Shown: positions 57,026 to 64,000 of the stretch, piece by piece
Layout: each line of letters begins with the position of its first letter
Numbering within the stretch: the stretch's first letter is position 1
From: Owenia fusiformis
Taxonomy: Eukaryota; Annelida; Polychaeta; Sabellida; Oweniidae
Assembly (NCBI GenBank): GCA_903813345.2
Contig: CAIIXF020000008.1
Coordinates: 23,604,822-23,668,821, forward strand
Length of the DNA: 64,000 nucleotides
Direction: 5' to 3'
The notes under the pieces: generated by a model
Told to the model about the DNA's origin: nothing
The model's input: the letters and a program-made list of their open reading frames with translations, nothing else
The model's database searches: none
Translations under genes and position numbers: made by a program

Positions 57026-58925
57026 GAGTCTTGAATTTTACAAATTCAGACACTTATACTTCACCTGAGAAATTATCACAATTATAAAGGAGGGAAGATC
57101 TGTCTGGAAGGAAGAAATCCTTCAATCAGAAAATAATCTGTTTATTGATTTGATATTTTTGATTTGATAGAGAAGATGCAATCAGACATTACAGGATGTG
57201 TTTTAAATAATTAAGTCAATAAGCATAACTTAAAAAACTCTGATTACAGAAAGACTCAGTTTCTCTAGTTTGATTAGAGTCTGCTTTGAAGGATGTGTCT
57301 AAAGAAACTTTATTAATCCATAAACAAAACAAAAATAATTTGGCAAGGCAAAACAAACCTTATTACAGAGAGACTCACAGTTTGATTAGAGTCTGCTATA
57401 AAGGAAGCATCTTATGTAATTTAATTATTCCATACACAGAACATGATAAATAATTTGCCAAAGAAAATTTTCCATATTTTCCTCCAGATTTTTTCAAGTT
57501 TAGAGTTTTGAAAAATAAGCTCTGTTTTTTTTAATCATTGACACATATTATTTAAACTGATTACACATTTCAGTAGAAATGCTATGCCCTAGTGAATACA
57601 GTAAAGCCATGAACTTTCAATCTATTGAATGCCCATGGTAAAACAAACTAAAAAAATGAAATAAAAAATTCTGAAAATAGTAATTGCAGTTTCATATACT
57701 TGCTATTTGAGATTTCTCGGCACTTATTAAAGTAACTGAATAAAGAAATACACCTTCAAAAATCTGAAAACACTTTTTTAACTTTTACGCCCCCCCCCCC
57801 CCCTCTGCATGAAATAGAGAATAAAAAAATATATATATAGTATAACACAAAATGAAAATAAGTATAACAGAAACTAGGACTATGAACCCTATTTCTGGTC
57901 AAGCATTTTAATTAGCTGTTCAACCGTTTTAATTAGCTGTTCAACCATTTTAATTAGCCGTTCAACCGTTTTAATTGGCTGTTCAAGCATTCTGATTTGC
58001 CTAAACCCATGAGAATATCAATATGTAGTAGGTATTGTTGTGTTGAGCATTGTTATAAAAAATATTTGCCAAGAAAGAACATGGTAATTAAATCTGTTAT
58101 GAATAATGTGAATCAAAATTGTTCTCTTGTTTGTATTTTTTTTTTTTTTTAATTTTAGTGAGCCATACATTTGATATTAGGTGTTAAGTACACATATATG
58201 AATACATTTGAAGACCCAATATGATCCCATACCAATCTATTTGTATATCATGGGTGTAGCAATAATTCATCTACCTTGACAAAATTTTAGTGAAATTATT
58301 AATTCAGATGTTTTCCAGTTGAAACTGTGAAAAGTAAGTCTCTGCTGCCTGAATGCATTATTACTATAAAACATTTTCACTAAATAAAGCAATCAACTTG
58401 TGATTACATGTACATATGTTTGTATTATTTTGTACATCATTTATCCTACTTCTTTTAATCATCAGTCTGATCATGAACAAAAACCATTGTGTCTCATCTT
58501 GTGATTTTGCTAAGTTTAAAGGAAATCTTACGATTTTCCTTGGTCAATTTCTTAACCAAATTGGATTTTTGCTAAATTCTTTTCATAATTATTATTAATA
58601 TTAAAGATACATCATTTTGGCAATATCAGAAAAAGGGAAATAAACACTAAATATGGTGCTTTTAATTTGTGTAAATAATGTAAATGACAGAGAACATAAA
58701 TTATCATATGCCATTTAGTGGAAAACTAGTCTGGTATCGCATTCCTAAATTCGTACTGGAGAAAGAAACATATTAACATGAATTAAGTTATTTACTATAA
58801 TAAACATGCATGTATGCTTGCAAAAAAATATCCTAATATACTGTTGTTGAATAGAGGTAGATTCAAATCCTTACTTAAAGATAATTTTAATTCAGGTAAA
58901 ATGATAATTTTTTGGAACGATACTA
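57026..58925. other. Interior of the outer AACCATT-family element
   Basis: AT-rich, no gene. Four tandem units of about 24 bp, TTTTAATTAGCTGTTCAACC with small changes, at 57905-57990. A C-run and a T-run flank the region. Confidence 0.5.
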
Positions 58926-59914
58926 ATTCAGGATGGTTGCAGGGGTTGAACTATGTAATCATTGAACAAAACATATTGCAACCATTTACATTTCAATGTG
59001 AAATGGTTGCAGTTTACAATGGTTGCAGATTACAATGATTGTATAGAAACGGTTGCGCAGTCGTTGAAAAAGAGCTGACTTCGCTTGGTTGAACACAATG
59101 GTTGCACAATGATTGCTTATCATTGTACAATGGTTTTTCCTTTGATCTTGGTAGTTGAAACAATCATTATTCAATGATTGATGGAAACGGTTTAAATTCA
59201 GACTTTCAAGGTTGAATTTTTTATAAGGGATGGCACAATGTCTAATGACATTTTGGGTAAATGGCCGCCATTTTTATGTGTTATGTGTTATTTACCTTTT
59301 TTACTGTAAGTCAAAAAGTAGTGGAGCGATTTTGTTCATATTTGATATGTGAATACTTTAAGCATGCCACATTGTCTAATAAAACTTTGGGGAGTAGTCG
59401 GCCATCTTGAAAAATGGCCACCATTTTTATGTGTGTTATTTTACATTTTTTATTATAACTCAAAAAGTAATAGAACGATTTTGTTCATATTTGATATGTG
59501 AATACTCATAAGGATTGCATACTGTCCTATGAAATTTTGGGTTGTAAGCGGCCATTCTAAGAAATGGCCAGCATTGGTGATTTTTTAAGAATTTTATATG
59601 TGGCTACTTAAAAGCATATTACTTCTTCTGATGACAACTTGGCAAGTGATCAACCATTTTAAAATGGTGGCCTTTCTTATGGGTGTTCTTTTATGATATT
59701 TGCCATATATTTCAAATGTAAAAATGCCAGCCATTTCTGTTCGATGGGATTCGCTACGCTTTGGCGTTGCCGTTGTTCTGGTTATATCTCGGCATCTGTA
59801 CGAATTTCAATACCAATACCAATAATATGATCTCAATATCCCAATAAGGTTATTCATATAAACATAGTGAAGGATGATTATATCTCTGCATCAGATGTGT
59901 TCAGTACTCAATAC

Positions 59915-61315
59915 CAGGCCCGTAGCCAGGGGGGGGGGGGTTCGCAGGGTTCGGCGACTCTCCCCATCCATGGCCAAAAATTCTCTCAAAATCATGCAGT
60001 TTTTATTGTACCTAACAAAAGGTACGATATTGTAGTCAGCTTGGCGGGCGGGCGGTGTCTCACTTTTCAGCTTGTCTACAGGTTTCCAGCCAAGCCATTT
60101 GAGGGATTCATCTGAAATTTTCAGGGATGTTTCTACATATCAACGTCAAGAACTGATAAGTTTTTGGGCATTCTGGGTAAATCTTAAGGTGGCCATTTTG
60201 GATTTTCCGTCCTAAAATCTTCACTTTCAAGACTTGTCTACAGGTTTCCAGCCAAACCATTTGAGGGATTCACCTGAAATTTTCAGGGATGTTTCTACAT
60301 ATCAACGTCAAGAACTGATTAGTTTTTGGGCATTCTGGGTAAATCTTAAGGTGGCCATTTTGGATTTTCCGTCCTAAAATCTTCACTTTCAAGACTTGTC
60401 TACAGGTTTCCAGCCAAACCATTTGAGGGATTCATCTGAAATTTTCAGGGATGTTTCTACATATCAACATCAAGAACTGAATAGTTTTTGGGCATTCTGG
60501 GTAAATTTTAAGGTGGTCATTTTGGATTTTCTGTCCTAAAATCTTCACTTTCAAGACTTGTTTACAGGTTTTCAGCCAAACCATATGAGGGATTCATCTG
60601 AAATTTTCAGGGATGTTTCTACATATCAACTTTAACAACTGATTAGTTTTTGGGCATTCTGGGTAAATTTTAAGGTGGCCATTTTGGATTTTCCGTCCTA
60701 AAATCTTTACTTTCAAGACTTGTCTACAGGTTTCCAGCCAAACCTTTTGAGGGATTCAACTGAAATTTTCAGGGATGTTTCTACATATCAACGTCAAGAA
60801 CTGATTAGTTTTTGGGCATTCTGGTTAAATTTTAAGGTGGCCATTTTGGATTTTCTGTCCTAAAATCTTTACTTTCAAGACTTGTCTACAGATTTTCAGC
60901 CAAACCATATGAGGGATTCATCTGAAATTTTCAGGGATGTTTCTACATATCAACGTCAAGAACTGATTGGTTTTTGGGCATTCTGGGTAAATTTTAAGAT
61001 GGCCATTTTGGATTTTCCGTCCTAAAATCTTCACTTTGAAGACTTGTCTACAGGTTTCCAGCCAAACCGTTCAAATGTTACACAGTGATAAGTTCTAGAG
61101 CTGATTAACTTTTCTGCTGCCATTTTGCTTTCTTGGTCAACAAGACCACAATGCTGTGTTTTAGGTACGATATTGTTCACGTCTGTGCCTTGTTCACCAT
61201 TTTGAGCACTTCTCAAGTGATTTTAGCCACATTTGGGCCAAAATTGTCAAATATGAACCCCCCTGGAAATTTTTGAAAACTGAACCCCCCTTGGAAAATC
61301 CTGGCTACAGGCCTG
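59915..61315. mobile_element. CAGGCC-ended transposon carrying the 162-bp satellite
   Basis: 1401 bp with ends CAGGCCCGTAGCCAGG and CCTGGCTACAGGCCTG. CAATAC lies directly outside both ends (59909-59914, 61316-61321), a possible 6-bp duplication, although the host satellite is itself rich in CAATAC. Inside: a G run, a short GC-rich segment, array B of the 162-bp satellite (60061-61075) and a CCCCCC-rich right end. No transposase. Confidence 0.8.
60061..61075 (+). repeat. 162-bp satellite, array B
   Basis: Six units with the anchor GG(C/T)CATTTTGGATTTTC at 60191, 60353, 60515, 60677, 60839 and 61001, exactly 162 bp apart each time. Units are much more alike than in array A and share TTTTCAGGGATGTTTCTACA, GGGCATTCTGGGTAAAT and TTTCAAGACTTGTCTACAG. 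Same family and same orientation as 30500-32030. Confidence 0.95.
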
Positions 61316-61330
61316 CAATACCAATACTAT

Positions 61331-61576
61331 AAGTTATTGAATGATTTGAAGTGCAATACAGGATATATTCTGCTCGAGAAATGCCGTATTGGAACGAGAC
61401 GAAGTCGAGTGTCAATACAGAATATCGAGACAGAATATATCCTGTATTGCACTTCAAATCATTCAATAACGTTTTTATCCTGTGCTCCTCTGTATTGCTA
61501 CTGAGATTGTTCCCTCCGTACCAATATTTTCTGTATTGCGACGGAGATGATCAATGGGAACAATCTCAGTAGCAAC
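61331..61576. repeat. Two adjacent hairpin-forming blocks
   Basis: 61331-61472: arms ATTGAATGATTTGAAGTGCA... and its complement, about 44 bp each, around CGAGACGAAGTCGAG. 61493-61576: arms GTATTGCTACTGAGATTGTT and its complement. Both interrupt the satellite. They probably belong to one small foldback element. Confidence 0.7.
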
Positions 61577-63110
61577 ACAGATTGGTACAGCAACGGAACT
61601 GACCAATCAGAAGGCTTCATTGTACAGATCATACAATAAGATCTCATATCGGGAACTCTCAATATCCCAATATGGTTATTCATATAAAGAATACGAAGGA
61701 TGATTATATCTCTGCATCAAATCTGTTCAAATCTCAATACCAATACCAATACAATCTCATATTGGGAAATCTCAATACCCCAATATGGTTATTCATCTAA
61801 AGAATACGAAGGATGATTGTATCTCTGCATCAAATCTGTTCGAATCTCAATACCAATACCAAAACGATCTCAAATTGGGAACTCTCAATACCCCAATATG
61901 GTTATTCATATAAAGAATACGAAGGATGATTGTATCTCTGGATCAAATCTGTTTGAATCTCAATACCAATACCAATACCAATACGATCTCATATTGGGTA
62001 ATCTCGATATCCCTTAAATATGGTTATTCATATAAAAAATCTCTGCATCAAATCTGTTTGAATCTCAATACCAATACGATCTCATATTGGGACCTCAATA
62101 TCCCAATATGGTTATTCATATAAAGAATACAAAGGATGATTATATCTCTGCATCAAATCTGTTCAAATCTCAATATCAATACCAATACAATCTCATATTG
62201 GGAAATCTCAATACCCCAATATGGTTATTCATCTAAAGAATACGAAGGATGATTGTATCTCTGCATCAAATCTGTTCGAATCTCAATACCAATACCAAAA
62301 CGATCTCAAATTGGGAACTCTCAATACCGCAATATGGTTATTCATATAAAGAATACGAAGGATGATTGTATCTCTGGATCAAATCTGTTTGAATCTCAAT
62401 ACCAATACCAATATGATCTCATATTGGGTAATCTCGATATCCCAATATGGTTATTCATACAAATAATCTCTGCATCAAATCTGTTTGAATCTCAATACCA
62501 ATACCAATACGATCTCATATTGGGAAATCTCAATACCCCAATATGGTTATTCATCTAAAGAATACGAAGGATGATTGTATCTCTGCATCAAATCTGTTTG
62601 AATCTCAATACCAATACCAAAACGATCTCAAATTGGGAACTCTCAATACCCCAATATGGTTATTCATATAAAGAATACGAAGGATGATTGTATCTCTGGA
62701 TCAAATCTGTTTGAATCTCAATACCAATACCAATACGATCTCATATTGGGTAATCTCGATATCCCAATATGGTTATTCATATAAAAAATCTCTGCATCAA
62801 ATCTGTTTGAATCTCAATACCAATACGATCTCATATTGGGAACTCAATATCCCAATATGGTTATTCATATAAAGAATACAAAGGATGATTATATCTCTGC
62901 ATCAGATGAGTTCAATACTCAATACCAATACCAAAACGATCTCATATTGGGAACTCAATATCCCAATATGGCTATTCATATAAAGAATACAAAGGATGAT
63001 TATATCTCTGCATCAGATGAGTTCAATACTCAAAACCAATACTGTATACCAATATGATCTCATATTGGGAAATCCCAATATCTCAATATGGTTATTCATA
63101 TTGTAACATT

Positions 63111-64000
63111 TAACGGGGATTAAACGTTAATAAAATAATGTTCATGGCTTCAGTCCATAATAGTAAACACAACACAACTTTTATGTTTATGTCATCTTCC
63201 TTTCAATTGGTATAAGCTACATTTTGCATAATCTTTATTTCATCTCAAGCACTATTATATTTTTTTATCTGTATCTCAAAATAGTTCCTCCTTTTTAAAC
63301 TGCGGTTGTGTGACCACTCATCAACTATATTAGTTTAAACATATTCCTATGAAAACTCATGGTCATTTTAAATAGGCTAAAAGCTAATCTCAATGTTGAA
63401 CTATATCTCAATGATCGATAACATTTTCCAAGTTTGTATAACATTTTCAAAAAGCTTAAGCTAATCTTAATGTTTAAAATTACAACGTGAACAAAGGAAT
63501 GTGTACAATGATCACTTTAATGGCTACAATGAGGAGGGAGAATGGGGTGTAAATATAATCTATATATTGCTGTAATCAGAAATAAATGTTTCTCCAGGAA
63601 CTGTCGATACACATCAGATAAAAGTAAATTACAACATCTAATTATATTTACATGGTTAATAAACAATGTATATTTAAGCATTTAAAAATACATATTCAGT
63701 TGCACTAAAAATACTACACCCATCATATGTCATTCTAGATCTTTCTCTGTACCAAGGAGAGAATTCTCATTTCTGTTATAATATAAACATCACGAAAGAT
63801 GATTATATCTCTGCATCAAATGTGTTTGATACTCAGTACCAATACCAATACGCTCTCATATTGAGACTCACAACTCCTGTTTGAATGTCAATTTGAATCC
63901 CTATATGGATATTTTTTGTATGATTATATCAAACGATATTTTTCTTCGGCACCATTGACTTAACACGGGGATATAATCATATCAATTTTTGGAGATTTTA
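63111..64000. other. Non-coding end of window with a stray satellite unit
   Basis: No gene or exon recognised. A diverged satellite unit lies at about 63790-63910 (GATGATTATATCTCTGCATC, CAATACCAATACGCTCTCAT). PSMA3 intron 7 continues past the window edge. Confidence 0.5.

Larger units (their letters stand above)
39956..59229. mobile_element. Outer AACCATT-family element (about 2.8 kb net), itself interrupted
   Basis: Ends CTCTTATAAAAAATTCAACC and GTTGAATTTTTTATAAGGG with the 2-bp duplication AT (39954-39955, 59230-59231). Removing the inner insert 40534-57025 leaves about 2.78 kb, close to the 2.65-kb copy at 14392-17040. That copy also has a TTAATTAGC...TTCAACC short-repeat block in its middle, as here at 57905-57990. 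The arms consist of AACCATT/AATGGTT words. No ORF. Confidence 0.78.
39558..59781 (+). repeat. TATCCC family element split by a 19.3-kb insertion
   Basis: Left piece 39558-39955 starts TATCCCATCGAACGAAG; right piece 59230-59781 ends GATGGGATTCGCTACGCTTT then GGCGTTGCCGTTGTTCTGG. The left piece stops at GAATACTTTAAGCAT and the right resumes GGCACAATGTCTAATGAC, which are neighbours in other copies of this family. The whole sits in the 113-bp satellite, with TTAT at both edges (39554-39557 and 59782-59785). Net length without the insertion is about 950 bp. Confidence 0.82.
59786..63110 (+). repeat. ~113-bp CAATACCAATACC satellite, right part, with higher-order structure
   Basis: From 61674 the anchor GGTTATTCAT recurs at 61787, 61900, 62022, 62110, 62223, 62336, 62449, 62545, 62658, 62771, 62859, 62970 and 63090. 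Most steps are 113 bp, with shorter 88-96-bp steps at intervals where a unit lacks the AAGAATACGAAGGATGATT block. Sets of units repeat almost exactly (for example from 61812, 62249 and 62570), a higher-order pattern. The first unit at 59786 is cut by the CAGGCC element (59915-61315). Long frames here are by-products of the repeat. Confidence 0.9.

Noticed and set aside
39956-59229. A 19-kb giant transposon or integrated virus such as a Maverick
   Set aside because: No polymerase, integrase, capsid or other ORF. The length is explained by nested insertions into a ~2.8-kb element.
62253-62558. 101-residue frame with repeated tyrosine/glutamine and asparagine/threonine runs
   Set aside because: It is the satellite read in one frame. 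The 113-bp unit is not a multiple of three, the frame changes every unit, and other frames are open in the same way.

Overview
This is eukaryotic DNA: AT-rich, with small exons, GT-AG introns and very dense transposable elements. It looks like a lophotrochozoan invertebrate, most likely a mollusc. That rests on the proteasome protein being clearly animal, on a Ty3/gypsy element beside a LINE, and on interspersed repeats of a kind I remember as common in mollusc genomes (starts such as TTAGCTCACATGGTGAGC and TATCCCATCGAACGAAG). The species cannot be fixed from sequence alone.

Only one host gene can be supported: the plus-strand gene for proteasome subunit alpha type-3 (PSMA3, alpha7). Seven coding exons lie between 8301 and 35620 and encode the first ~196 residues. 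Introns 1-4 and 6 are 3.3-7.2 kb and full of mobile elements; intron 5 is 189 bp. Intron 7 runs at least 28.4 kb to the window edge, and no exon coding for the last ~55-60 residues was seen. The start codon sits beside two inverted ETS-type sites, and a minus-strand ORF with a good splice donor begins 28 bp away, so the promoter may be bidirectional.

Upstream (1-7.3 kb) is a LINE reverse-transcriptase fragment on the minus strand, split by a complete Ty3/gypsy element (2068-6984) with matching 150-bp LTRs, a 5-bp target duplication and one open 1381-codon gag-pol frame.

The introns hold layered DNA elements: an 830-bp TA-flanked element; two foldback elements in TTAA sites, one inserted at the tip of the other; a Tigger-like MITE; mariner-like remnants; an ISL2EU-like transposon with a spliced SAP-like ORF and a broken transposase; two arrays of one 162-bp satellite; and several families whose long inverted arms are built from short palindromic words (CCATGG, AACCATT/AATGGTT, TTGCCCCA/TGGGGCAA, GGATATC, AAATGGCNGCCATTT).

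Intron 7 is a Russian doll. A ~113-bp satellite at 38.4-39.55 kb resumes at 59.79 kb. Between the halves lies one interspersed element (39558-59781), cut by a long-TIR element (39956-59229), itself cut by a 16.5-kb insert (40534-57025) that carries further elements, including a 4.4-kb one with ~750-bp arms (52206-56607). No protein-coding cargo was recognised in it.
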